Below are positions 1 to 6,399 of a stretch of 11,731 bases of DNA, piece by piece. The stretch is taken from positions 1 through 11,731 of the forward strand of contig DYFG01000039.1 of NCBI GenBank assembly GCA_020725315.1, written 5' to 3'. Below the pieces are notes generated by a model. It was not told the DNA's origin. It did not search any database and worked only from the letters and a program-made list of their open reading frames with translations. Position 1 is the first letter of the stretch. Each line of letters opens with the position of its first letter. The translations under genes and the position numbers were made by a program. This DNA comes from Nitrosotalea sp. GTDB taxonomy: Archaea > Halobacteriota > Syntropharchaeia > Alkanophagales > Methanospirareceae.

Positions 1-36
1 TTAATAATTAAGCTAAGCTGAGGTGAACGAGAAGAG

Positions 37-333
37 ATGCCACATTCACATGGTGAGAGGCGGAACACGAGAAAGAAGTTGAGTAAGAAGAAGCGGGAAC
101 GAGGGCTATCACCAATAAGCAGAGCTATCCAGAGCTTTGCACCTGGGGAACGGGTGCACATCCATATAGACCCCAGTATTCATAAGGGCATGCCACATCA
201 CCGGTTTCATGGCATGACGGGCGAGGTGAAGGGAGAACGGGGAAGAGCGTATATCGTCGAAGTATCGAGTGGAAAGAGGCAGCGGAAGAAGGAGTTATTT
301 ATACGCGCTGAGCATTTGCGCATGCAGGGGTGA
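37..333 (+). CDS. rpl21e: 50S ribosomal protein L21e
   Basis: Structural protein of the archaeal large ribosomal subunit. The 98-residue product has the usual L21e size and order: a basic N-terminus rich in Arg/Lys (about residues 8-24), the GLSPISRAIQSF stretch, then the SH3-like barrel with GERVHIHIDPSIHKGMPHHRF and GMTGEVKGERGRAYIVEV, ending in a basic tail. The start is fixed by a strong Shine-Dalgarno match, AGGTGA at 21-26, about ten bases before the ATG. In many euryarchaea the next gene is the RNA polymerase subunit gene rpoF (family knowledge). Here the gene is followed instead by an AT-rich spacer and a tRNA on the other strand, so that operon is broken or arranged differently. The upstream partner lies outside the window. 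Confidence 0.96.
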   Translation: MPHSHGERRNTRKKLSKKKRERGLSPISRAIQSFAPGERVHIHIDPSIHKGMPHHRFHGMTGEVKGERGRAYIVEVSSGKRQRKKELFIRAEHLRMQG

Positions 334-420
334 ACCTTCTCACTCCAGAAAAAACCAACAATAAGTTTCCTTTATCTAAACTAAAAGTTTTTAAATGGTT
401 TTTGGCGAAAAGGGATTTAA
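334..420. terminator. AT-rich spacer with T-tracts between rpl21e and tRNA-Val
   Basis: Convergent spacer. On the + strand two runs of five T (388-392 and 399-403) lie downstream of rpl21e. On the - strand a run of four T (408-411) lies about ten bases past the tRNA 3' end. Archaeal termination commonly uses such T-tracts without a hairpin, so these are plausible terminators for both transcripts. No coding signal is seen. Confidence 0.4.
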
Positions 421-493
421 TGGGCCCGATGCGATTCGAACGCATGACCTCCGCCTCGTCAAGGCGACGTCATTCCAACTAGACCACGGGCCC
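421..493 (-). tRNA. tRNA-Val, anticodon GAC
   Basis: Read on the - strand, 73 bases fold into a full cloverleaf. The 7-bp acceptor stem is GGGCCCG/CGGGCCC with discriminator A. The D arm closes with GTC/GAC and contains AGTTGGAAT. The 5-bp anticodon stem is TCGCC/GGCGG, and the loop TTGACGA places GAC at positions 34-36, decoding valine GUC/GUU. The variable loop is AGGTC, and the T arm is ATGCG/CGCAT with loop TTCGAAT. There is no intron. The 3' CCA is not encoded (the next bases are TTA), so it would be added by the CCA enzyme. Confidence 0.97.
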
Positions 494-512
494 CTGCGTC
501 TGGGCATCACCG

Positions 513-523
513 TTTTTATATTT
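513..523 (-). promoter_or_regulatory. TATA box (box A) of tRNA-Val
   Basis: On the - strand AAATATAAAAA is preceded by a purine-containing GGTG (possible BRE) and is centred about 25 bp upstream of the tRNA 5' end at 493. This is the normal archaeal distance from box A to the transcription start. Confidence 0.6.
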
Positions 524-532
524 CACCGGAGC

Positions 533-575
533 TTATAAAAACTATGAATGATTTTATTTGAATCTGACTATATAA
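533..575 (+). promoter_or_regulatory. Two candidate TATA boxes for the trxB-rnhB-tfb cluster
   Basis: TTATAAAAA at 533-541 and TATATAA at 569-575 both precede trxB. The second would place the start site near 597, giving a leader of only about ten bases before the ATG at 608. The first would give about 40 bases. A short G-run at 595-598 is the only Shine-Dalgarno-like element. Which box is used cannot be told from the sequence. Confidence 0.5.
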
Positions 576-607
576 CTGTAATCATTACAAATTAGGGGTT
601 TTCTATA

Positions 608-1531
608 ATGAGAAACGAAAAAGATTACGATTTAGTTGTTATTGGAGCCGGTCCTGCGGGGATGACCGCGGGAATATTTGGTGCGAGAAGCGGATTAGAA
701 ACGGTAGTAATTGAGAAAGGAATATGTGGTGGATTGTCAAACGAGGCAACGGTGGTCGATAACTTTCCGGGATTCAAGAGTATAGGCGGTATGGAACTGG
801 TAGAGAAGATGAAAGCGCAAACGGCTGACTATGTGGAGATCAAAGAGCTGGAAGAGGTTACAAAGATAGCAATCAGTGGAAGAGAGAAGAAGATGATGCT
901 ATCGACGGAGAAGGGCACTTATCTCACCGATGCCGTGGTACTCTGCACGGGAACGAAAAAGAAGAAGCTCGGCGTTAAAGGCGAAGATGAATTTCTTGGA
1001 AGAGGTGTATCGTATTGTGCTACCTGTGATGGGTTCTTCTTCAAAAATAAGTCGGTAATCGTGGTAGGAGGAGGGGACTCCGCAGTTAGAGGAGCTTTGT
1101 ATCTGAAAAACCTTGGCTGTGAGGTAACGTTACTCCATCGAAGAGAGAAGCTCAGGGCGGAGCAGTATTTACAAACAAGTCTGGGGAAGGCAGGAGTGCA
1201 TATCTTGTGGAATTCTGAGGTACAAGAGATAAAGGGAGATAAAGCGGTGAGAAGTGTTGTTCGTTATGATAAAGAGCGGGATAGTGAGGATGAGCTCGCG
1301 GTAGACGGTGTGTTTGCATATATCGGCGAGGAGCCAGCCAATACATTGGCAACGCAAATCGGTGTGAAGCTCGATAAAGAGGGCTATATACTCACGGATA
1401 AACGCCAGAGGACGAACATCGAGAGGATATATGCCGCAGGGGACATAACAGGGGGCGTGAAACAAATTGTAGTGGCATGTGCAGAAGGCGCTATCGCTGC
1501 TACCTCGGCATATGAAGATTTAACGGAGTAA
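608..1531 (+). CDS. trxB: Thioredoxin-disulfide reductase (FAD, NADPH)
   Basis: Cytoplasmic flavoenzyme that moves electrons from NAD(P)H through FAD and a redox disulfide to thioredoxin or a related acceptor. Motifs are in the family order: FAD-binding GAGPAG at residues 13-18, the redox pair CATC at 137-140, the NAD(P)H Rossmann GGGDSA at 154-159, and the C-terminal FAD motif AAGDI near 276-280 in the ERIYAAGDITGG context. HRR at 177-179 is the pattern associated with NADPH preference in the family, although archaeal members vary. Length 307 is typical of low-molecular-weight TrxB. It leads a compact cluster, with rnhB ten bases downstream. No thioredoxin gene is adjacent, so the partner is unknown. 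Confidence 0.95.
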   Translation: MRNEKDYDLVVIGAGPAGMTAGIFGARSGLETVVIEKGICGGLSNEATVVDNFPGFKSIGGMELVEKMKAQTADYVEIKELEEVTKIAISGREKKMMLSTEKGTYLTDAVVLCTGTKKKKLGVKGEDEFLGRGVSYCATCDGFFFKNKSVIVVGGGDSAVRGALYLKNLGCEVTLLHRREKLRAEQYLQTSLGKAGVHILWNSEVQEIKGDKAVRSVVRYDKERDSEDELAVDGVFAYIGEEPANTLATQIGVKLDKEGYILTDKRQRTNIERIYAAGDITGGVKQIVVACAEGAIAATSAYEDLTE

Positions 1532-1541
1532 TAGAAGAGAG

Positions 1542-2177
1542 ATGAGAGAGATAGGAATTGACGAAGCGGGAAGAGGTACGGTGATCGGGTCAATGTTTGT
1601 TGCTGGGATTGTGAATTTTGAGGGACTGGAAGAGATGGGCGTGAAGGATTCGAAACGATTGAGTCCTGCGAAACGAACCTATCTGGCGGAGCGTATAGAA
1701 GAAGCGACTGAGTTTTACGTCGTGGAGCTGACCGCAAGCGAGATAGATAAGGGGAGAAAGAGACATACATTAAATGAAATCACCGTCGAACTTTTTTCAA
1801 AAGTGATTAAGCATCTTCGACCTGATAGGGCTTTTGTAGATGCGGCAGATGTAAACCCCGCGAGGTTCGCCACTCGTCTTAGATCGAACTGTGAGGCGGA
1901 AAGAGCAGGGGAGATCGAAATAATCTCTGAATGTAAAGCAGATGAACGCTACCCGTTAGTCAGTGCGGCATCAATAATCGCAAAGGTGCACCGGGACAGA
2001 TCGATCAGGGAGCTTGAGGCGAAGATAGGAGCAGAGATAGGGAGTGGCTATCCAGCGGACCCAAAAACCGTTCAATTCCTGAAAGAGCTGTTAAAAGAAG
2101 GAGAAATGGATGACCTTCCGTACTATGTGCGGCAGTCCTGGAAGACAATTGGTTTATATATACCTGAGTTAAAATAA
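1542..2177 (+). CDS. rnhB: Ribonuclease HII
   Basis: Endonuclease that cuts the RNA strand of RNA-DNA hybrids, including single ribonucleotides left in DNA. The 211-residue product starts directly with the catalytic strand: D7-E8 in GIDEAGRG, followed by D100 in AFVDAADVN and D134 in CKADERYPLVSAASIIAKV, giving the expected four-acid active site. The C-terminal SGYPADPKT segment is also characteristic of archaeal members. One oddity is in the glycine-rich loop: the usual GRGPVIGP reads GRGTVIGS, so two generally conserved prolines are lost while the GRG and acidic residues stay. The ATG lies ten bases after the trxB stop with only a weak purine-rich RBS, which suggests co-transcription and possible re-initiation. 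Confidence 0.95.
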   Translation: MREIGIDEAGRGTVIGSMFVAGIVNFEGLEEMGVKDSKRLSPAKRTYLAERIEEATEFYVVELTASEIDKGRKRHTLNEITVELFSKVIKHLRPDRAFVDAADVNPARFATRLRSNCEAERAGEIEIISECKADERYPLVSAASIIAKVHRDRSIRELEAKIGAEIGSGYPADPKTVQFLKELLKEGEMDDLPYYVRQSWKTIGLYIPELK

Positions 2178-2184
2178 AGAGAAA

Positions 2185-3138
2185 ATGGTGACCCCTGATA
2201 CTGATAAGGACAAGGGGAAGCACAAAGGGGGAGAGGGAGATAAAGAGGAGACAGCTTATGGTGAAGAGATCAAAGAATGTCCTGAATGTGGCTCTAAGAA
2301 CTTAATAAGAGATTATGGAAAAGCAGAGCTTTTTTGTGCTAATTGTGGCCTGGTAGTTGCTGAGAATATCGTTGATCACGGACCTGAGTGGCGAGCCTTT
2401 GATTTTGAACAGGTTTCAAGAAGGGCGCGGGTAGGAGCACCCATGACGTACCGAATACACGATAAAGGTCTGAGCACCCTGGTCACGTGGTGTCCGACCG
2501 GTCAAGGGCAGTATAAATTAAAGAAATGGCAGCAGCGGACACACATTGCGAACACAACTGAAAGGAGCTTCATCTTCGCACTTTCAGAGATAGACCGGAT
2601 GGCATGTGCGCTTAGACTGCCGATGAATATCAGGGAGGCGGCGTCCATGTTATACCGGAAAGCAATGAAGAAAAGTTTGATTCGCGGGCGGAGCATAGAA
2701 GGTATCACCACCGCGATCTTGTACATTACGTGTAGACAGTACGGGGTGCCTCGAACGCTGGAAGAGGTCCGGGATATATCAAGAGTTGGGCAGAAGGAAA
2801 TAAGTCGGGCATATCGCTTTCTTTTACGGGAGCTTGACCTGAAAGTTTCGCCTGCATCGCCTATCGATTTCGTGCCCCGGTTCTGCTCCTTGCTCAATCT
2901 GAGCAGTGAGATACGGTCAAGAGCAATAGAGATAATCAAGCACGCAGCGGAGAATGAACTGACCAACGGGCGAGGACCGATTGGAATAGCTGCCGCGGCT
3001 ATTTATATCGCGGCTATTTTAGGCGGGGAGCATCGCACGCAAAAGGAAGTATCTGATGTTACTGGTGTGACCGAGGTTACGATACGGAACCGGTATAAAG
3101 AATTATCAGAGCAGTTGAATATAGACGTGCTTTTATAA
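2185..3138 (+). CDS. tfb: Transcription initiation factor TFB (TFIIB homologue)
   Basis: General transcription factor that bridges TBP bound at the TATA box to RNA polymerase. The 317-residue protein has a charged N-terminal tail, a zinc ribbon with C32-C35 and C51-C54, then GPEWRAFD (about 66-73), and two cyclin-like repeats. The first carries the RGRSIEGITTAILY region near 168-180. The second carries the GRGPIGIAAAAIYIA region near 262-276, and ends in a helix-turn-helix GVTEVTIRNRYKEL that contacts the BRE. The linker between LSTL (about 96-99) and KWQ (about 114-116) is unusually short: roughly 15 residues where typical archaeal TFBs, as I remember them, have about 25. The KRAQLYRL-type segment is absent. 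It follows rnhB by seven bases, not gar1 as often seen for the main euryarchaeal tfb. It may be a paralogue. Confidence 0.95.
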   Translation: MVTPDTDKDKGKHKGGEGDKEETAYGEEIKECPECGSKNLIRDYGKAELFCANCGLVVAENIVDHGPEWRAFDFEQVSRRARVGAPMTYRIHDKGLSTLVTWCPTGQGQYKLKKWQQRTHIANTTERSFIFALSEIDRMACALRLPMNIREAASMLYRKAMKKSLIRGRSIEGITTAILYITCRQYGVPRTLEEVRDISRVGQKEISRAYRFLLRELDLKVSPASPIDFVPRFCSLLNLSSEIRSRAIEIIKHAAENELTNGRGPIGIAAAAIYIAAILGGEHRTQKEVSDVTGVTEVTIRNRYKELSEQLNIDVLL

Positions 3139-3144
3139 ATTCCA

Positions 3145-3184
3145 AACCGCTAACCCGCTAATCCACTAAGCCTCTAAACCGCCA
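3145..3184. repeat. Degenerate 8-bp tandem repeat in a convergent spacer
   Basis: Five consecutive eight-base units can be read: aaccgcta, acccgcta, atccacta, agcctcta, aaccgcca. Each follows the pattern A-N-C-C-N-C-T/C-A closely. They fill the space between tfb and the convergent DUF99 gene, and the last units enter the DUF99 stop region. No function is evident. Confidence 0.5.
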
Positions 3185-3752
3185 AATAGTTGAGTACCGC
3201 CCTCGCTACTATCCGTGCAACCCTCAAGGGCTCTGGTACCTTTCCATGAGCGGTGAACTTTTTAAGCACAGCACCAGCGTCGGCATCATCAATCCCTAAA
3301 GAGCGTATCAAGACCTCAAACTGGTTATGTAATCTCACCGGGACACGGTCACCAAGCCGCTTATACGCTTCAAGCCGTGAATCTCGTTCGCTTGCTTCAA
3401 AATGCCTGGCTATATGCTCTTCCAACCCTTCGGATTCTTCATACGTCACGCAGATGAGTGGAATCTGCAGCCGTTTGTAAACTTCGTGTAGCTCTATGAT
3501 GTTAAACCAACTGATGACACAGCCATTTAACATCATCACATTGATATCATCCCGCCGCAGTGATTCGAAGAGGTGCACCACCCCCTCAGTAGCGTCCATC
3601 CCCCCGACGGTTATGTACGTGAAACCAACCCCATCTATAATAAAATCGGAACGCATAACGATGCCCGCAAGCACTGACTTTTCCTGTTCTCGCCTGAAGC
3701 TTTCTGCAACACCCAGTACGCGTATCCCCTTTTTATTTACATGCACGACCAT
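3174..3752 (-). CDS. DUF99 / UPF0215 protein, endonuclease dU/V-like
   Basis: Archaeal protein of the DUF99 family, an RNase H-fold nuclease family related to endonuclease V and named Endo_dU in Pfam. The likely role is in repair of deaminated bases, but that is a family-level inference. Diagnostic stretches are a GIRVLGVAESF strand near residues 9-19, AGIVMRSDFIIDGVGF (about 29-44) with the Asp of SD and of IDG, the TVGGMDAT segment, and SLRRDDINVMMLNGCVISWFNII (about 64-86). The C-terminus is a helix ending ARIVARAVLNYLAV. Length 192 is normal. Its ATG overlaps the stop of the upstream gene by one base (TAATG), so the two should be translationally coupled. I do not see a BRE/TATA of its own. 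Confidence 0.85.
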   Translation of the reverse strand: MVVHVNKKGIRVLGVAESFRREQEKSVLAGIVMRSDFIIDGVGFTYITVGGMDATEGVVHLFESLRRDDINVMMLNGCVISWFNIIELHEVYKRLQIPLICVTYEESEGLEEHIARHFEASERDSRLEAYKRLGDRVPVRLHNQFEVLIRSLGIDDADAGAVLKKFTAHGKVPEPLRVARIVARAVLNYLAV

Positions 3753-4237
3753 TACAAATACGGAATTTTCTCACGCTCTTTTTGCTCTTTATATCTCCTC
3801 CTGAACACAGGGTTACTCCTTCCCATCCGCTCTATCTCTCTGTCCAATTTCTCATCCAGTTTCGCCTGCTCTTTTGAGATATATTCCTTGCAGAGCGTAT
3901 AGGAGGAATCAGAGGAGTATTGCTGAATACCAGCCAATATAATAGCCAAATCAGCTTTCTGAGGGGAAATCAGACCGAAAGGGACTGGGGCACCCATTCC
4001 CATCAGCTCTTTTATCTCATCATCTATCCTTCCTACTTCCAAGCCAAATCCTATCGCCTCACTGCGCCCTGTCTGCTCAAATTTGAGCTGCCATAGGCGC
4101 TCAGGGCTGGAGACGAACATGTCATACCGTCCTTTGGGATTTCGTCCCGTGAGCACTCGCCACTCTTTCTTATCCCTGCTTTTGTCCCATTTCTCTTTTA
4201 ATGCTCGTGTTATATCTCCAGAAGCTTGTATCTCCAT
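3752..4237 (-). CDS. Conserved-looking hypothetical protein, operon partner of DUF99
   Basis: I do not recognise the family of this 161-residue protein. It has no signal peptide, transmembrane segment, cysteine cluster or obvious catalytic motif. The N-terminal half contains WRVLTGRNPKGRYDMFVS and PERLWQLKFEQTG, which look like beta-strand-rich globular sequence. The last third (from about residue 117) is a highly charged, probably helical tail with repeated Lys/Glu/Arg. It is the first gene of a two-gene operon and its stop overlaps the DUF99 start codon, so a function linked to nucleic-acid repair is possible by association only. The start is supported by a TATA element about 35 bp upstream. 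No Shine-Dalgarno sequence is seen, in keeping with a very short leader. Confidence 0.7.
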   Translation of the reverse strand: MEIQASGDITRALKEKWDKSRDKKEWRVLTGRNPKGRYDMFVSSPERLWQLKFEQTGRSEAIGFGLEVGRIDDEIKELMGMGAPVPFGLISPQKADLAIILAGIQQYSSDSSYTLCKEYISKEQAKLDEKLDREIERMGRSNPVFRRRYKEQKEREKIPYL

Positions 4238-4270
4238 CTTTAGTACTCAATTGAATATAATATCACAACC

Positions 4271-4280
4271 ATATAAATTT
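4271..4280. promoter_or_regulatory. Shared AT box between the divergent DUF99 operon and cobY
   Basis: ATATAAATTT reads as a TATA-like element on both strands. On the - strand it lies about 38 bp before the ATG at 4237. On the + strand it lies about 50 bp before the ATG at 4325. It is the only good TATA candidate in the 87-bp divergent spacer and could serve both genes, although one box normally has one polarity. Confidence 0.45.
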
Positions 4281-4295
4281 TCTTTTCCGAAAACG

Positions 4296-4318
4296 CTTTT
4301 CTTCTTCAAAAAGAAAAG
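4296..4318 (+). promoter_or_regulatory. Perfect inverted repeat in the cobY leader
   Basis: CTTTTCTT at 4296-4303 and AAGAAAAG at 4311-4318 are exact reverse complements with a seven-base loop. The right arm touches the GGG at 4318-4320 that is the only RBS-like element before the ATG at 4325, so an RNA hairpin here could affect initiation. The arms are AU-rich and the stem would be weak at high temperature. Confidence 0.4.
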
Positions 4319-4324
4319 GGTTTA

Positions 4325-4912
4325 ATGATCGCAATAATACTCGCCGGCGGGGAAAGCAGCAGGATGAGCGGAATAAGCGCCGAGAGGAGAGAAAAGGCGC
4401 TTATAACGATAGCTAGACGTGGAAACCAGAAACGGCTCTTAGATCTGGTTGTAGAAAGCGTGCAAGAATCAAAGGTGGAGGATTTTTTCGTAGCAATCAC
4501 CAAAAATACGCCAAAAACCGAGGGATATTGCAAGAGTGTTGGTTATAAAACCGTGGAGACACCAGGGAAGGGTTATCATGAAGATTTGCACTATCTGCTC
4601 CGCAGCTATCCAGAATTCGTATCCGTTGCCTGTGATATTCCGTTTTTAAGAAAAGAGCATATTAATGCGCTCATAGACGCTTACCTCGCGCACCGTATCA
4701 GTATCACCGGTGCTGTTCCCTTGGCCATAATGCCAAAAGGGATAACGCCAAGCTACACGTTTGAGCACGGAGGTAAAAGACTCGTTTCGTGTGGCATCAA
4801 TGTGGTCACGAATTCAGAGGATTCGATCCCGTTTATATTTGATGACCCCCTGCTTGCCATCAATGTAAATACCGCTGAGGATTTGAGCGTGGCACAGAGC
4901 GTGGTAGAATAA
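4325..4912 (+). CDS. cobY: Adenosylcobinamide-phosphate guanylyltransferase
   Basis: Archaeal enzyme that transfers GMP from GTP to adenosylcobinamide phosphate, giving AdoCbi-GDP for lower-ligand attachment in cobamide synthesis or salvage. The 195-residue protein begins with the nucleotidyltransferase Rossmann strand and loop, IILAGGESSRM (4-14). Further on come the CobY-like NTPKT, GKGYHEDLHYLL (about 82-93), an Asp-containing ACDIPFL strand, CGINVV and the closing NVNTAEDL. The overall order matches the CobY family as I know it, and the length is normal. The segment between the glycine loop and the usual EKPL lysine is a little longer (SAERREKAL). No other cobalamin gene is adjacent. In the window it stands as a single-gene unit and converges with decayed - strand sequence eight bases downstream. 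Confidence 0.85.
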   Translation: MIAIILAGGESSRMSGISAERREKALITIARRGNQKRLLDLVVESVQESKVEDFFVAITKNTPKTEGYCKSVGYKTVETPGKGYHEDLHYLLRSYPEFVSVACDIPFLRKEHINALIDAYLAHRISITGAVPLAIMPKGITPSYTFEHGGKRLVSCGINVVTNSEDSIPFIFDDPLLAINVNTAEDLSVAQSVVE

Positions 4913-4920
4913 TATCTCCC

Positions 4921-5043
4921 CTATTCTCTCCTCTTTACCATCACACACATATCATGTACTACTTTTATCTTGTTTCGTCTGCACAAATCTATTGCCTTCG
5001 CAGATTCAGAGCCGGGCTGCATCCAGATCCGTTCTATACCTTC
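4921..5043 (-). pseudogene. C-terminal remnant of a CoA-binding-domain protein
   Basis: Reading the - strand from 5043 gives about 40 open codons ending in TAG at 4921. They contain RIWMQPGSESAKAIDLC followed by KIKVVHDMCVMV, which closely resembles the end of CoA_binding (YccU/succinyl-CoA-synthetase alpha-like) proteins, where WMQ-G is followed by a helix and then VV-D-C. A stop lies immediately upstream in frame (5044-5046), and the N-terminal Rossmann part is absent, so this is a truncated copy. An internal ATG exists (5022-5020), but a functional 33-residue protein seems unlikely. Confidence 0.6.
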
Positions 5044-5146
5044 TCAATTCAACAATGGTTACTGCATTCTCTAATTCTTTTACATCAAGAGTTTTGAAAA
5101 CTTCCTTAGAAGAATAAGGTAAGTTTGCATCAAGAAGGAATCTCAT
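5006..5146 (-). pseudogene. Truncated PIN-like (DUF5615-type) toxin remnant
   Basis: A 46-codon - strand ORF begins MRFLLDANLPYSSKEVF, the typical first strand and catalytic Asp of DUF5615/Mut7-C-like PIN nucleases. It then passes straight into DVKELENAVTIVELRRYR, which resembles the C-terminal strand of the same family. The central 60-70 residues with the other acidic residues are missing, so an internal deletion is the simplest reading. The 3' end runs in another frame through the CoA-binding remnant. Intact relatives are about 100-120 residues. Confidence 0.55.
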
Positions 5147-5207
5147 GCTTTATATCCAACGGTCTAATTTCCTCTCCTCTAACAAAAGAGGCTATGTATT
5201 CTAACAC
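5130..5207 (-). pseudogene. Antitoxin-like short ORF overlapping the PIN remnant
   Basis: A 25-codon frame starting with GTG reads LEYIASFVRGEEIRPLDIKHEIPS and ends inside the PIN remnant, overlapping its start by 17 bases as antitoxin/toxin pairs often do. GAGGAG about ten bases upstream could be an RBS. The stop just before the GTG and the short length suggest it is the surviving tail of an antitoxin gene. I do not recognise the family, so the antitoxin call rests on position only. Confidence 0.35.
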
Positions 5208-5262
5208 TTAAAAACATCTCCTCTTATATCTCAACTTGCTGGCTTCTAATCAACTTAGAGAC

Positions 5263-6378
5263 TTAAAACTTCACAACTTTCCCTTCATAGATCACCGCGG
5301 CTATATCATTACGTGTCGCTCTCCTCACCACCCCTTTTATCGGGTTCCTCACGTTTCTCATATTCGGTGTGTCAGTTCTAATCACCACCACATTCGCCTT
5401 TTTCCCTTCTTCTATTGTGCCAATCGATTGTTCCTCCCTTAATATCGTTGCGGAATTAAGCGTGCACATCGCCAACACTTCTCTTTCATCTAACTGAAAA
5501 AGCTTCGAGATGAATTCCATCTCAGAGAATGGGTTAGGCGAGTTGAGCATCACGTTATCGGTACCAGCACCCACCGTTAAACCTGATTCGAGCATCCGCG
5601 GTAACGGTGGCAACCCCAGCCCGGTTACCAGGTTGGACCGAATGCAGACGACAGCAGCGATCTTCTTATCATGCATTTTTTTGAAGTCCTGCCGCGATGC
5701 TTCTATGAGGTGCACAATGAAATCAGGTTCGAGTTCTATCGCACCCTTTACATCCTCAGCATTCCGTTCACCAGCGTGGAGTGCGAACATTTTCCCCTTT
5801 CTTTTTGCCTCCACAGCTAACAATTTTAACTCCTCCTGCGGATAATCCGCGACACTGCTCATGCCTATTCCATCTACCGATTCAAAAAGTTCATCAATGC
5901 CTGACTCATCCTCGGTTCCAGCCGCGGGTCTGCCAAGTATCTTTACTCGTAACCGCTCGTTCCCTCCTGACAAACGCAAAGCCTCCTTCAATGCTCTCAC
6001 ACCCAAAAGACCACCTTCTCTGAAATCTGCAAACAGTTGTGTTCCCGTGGCAATCATATCCTCAATGGTAGCCCGCATCGAGGAGACAAGCACTTCGTAA
6101 GGTGTTTCAGCCAATATCCGATGCTTAAATCCTCCCGGACCCACTAACTTCTCGACCGGCATAAAATCAGGTTCTTTTGCTACTGAATCGCCGATGTGCG
6201 TGTGCGCATTGATGAACGAGGGTATTATGATGCCTTCTATCGCGGCTTCTATCTTTTCCTCGCCAATTTCTTTGATCTTCCCGTTCTCAATGACGACATA
6301 CCCTTCCTTCGGTTCAAAATCATCGCCCCATACCACTGTTCCTGAAAGCGTTAGTTCATTCTGTTGCATATCACTCAT
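5263..6378 (-). CDS. Metal-dependent amidohydrolase (COG0402-like)
   Basis: Member of the amidohydrolase superfamily, whose members deaminate or hydrolyse C-N bonds in nucleobases and related compounds. The substrate cannot be told from sequence. With the start at 6378 the protein is 371 residues. It has an N-terminal beta-sandwich piece, the metal motif HTH (59 and 61) in PSFINAHTHIGDS, the next ligand H201 in ALHAGE, H223 in FIVHL, and the conserved D274 in GAGTDN. The C-terminus returns to the beta-sandwich with KKANVVVI and VIYEGK. This set (HxH, H, H, D) is the single-metal deaminase-like type. The reading frame runs further upstream to 6525, but that part overlaps the trm5 remnant and a TATA box lies at 6400-6409, which places transcription start almost on the 6378 ATG, implying a leaderless mRNA. 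ATG at 6369 is the alternative. Confidence 0.88.
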   Translation of the reverse strand: MSDMQQNELTLSGTVVWGDDFEPKEGYVVIENGKIKEIGEEKIEAAIEGIIIPSFINAHTHIGDSVAKEPDFMPVEKLVGPGGFKHRILAETPYEVLVSSMRATIEDMIATGTQLFADFREGGLLGVRALKEALRLSGGNERLRVKILGRPAAGTEDESGIDELFESVDGIGMSSVADYPQEELKLLAVEAKRKGKMFALHAGERNAEDVKGAIELEPDFIVHLIEASRQDFKKMHDKKIAAVVCIRSNLVTGLGLPPLPRMLESGLTVGAGTDNVMLNSPNPFSEMEFISKLFQLDEREVLAMCTLNSATILREEQSIGTIEEGKKANVVVIRTDTPNMRNVRNPIKGVVRRATRNDIAAVIYEGKVVKF

Positions 6379-6399
6379 CCAACAAGTTGAAAGAACGTT

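Noticed and set aside
1384..1770. Long - strand open frame across trxB and rnhB
   Set aside because: It is a shadow of two well-supported + strand genes, with low-complexity Ser/Arg-rich translation and no family match.
4238..4324. Cobalamin riboswitch before cobY
   Set aside because: The leader is short and AT-rich, with no B12-box-like conserved sequence; only a simple hairpin is present.
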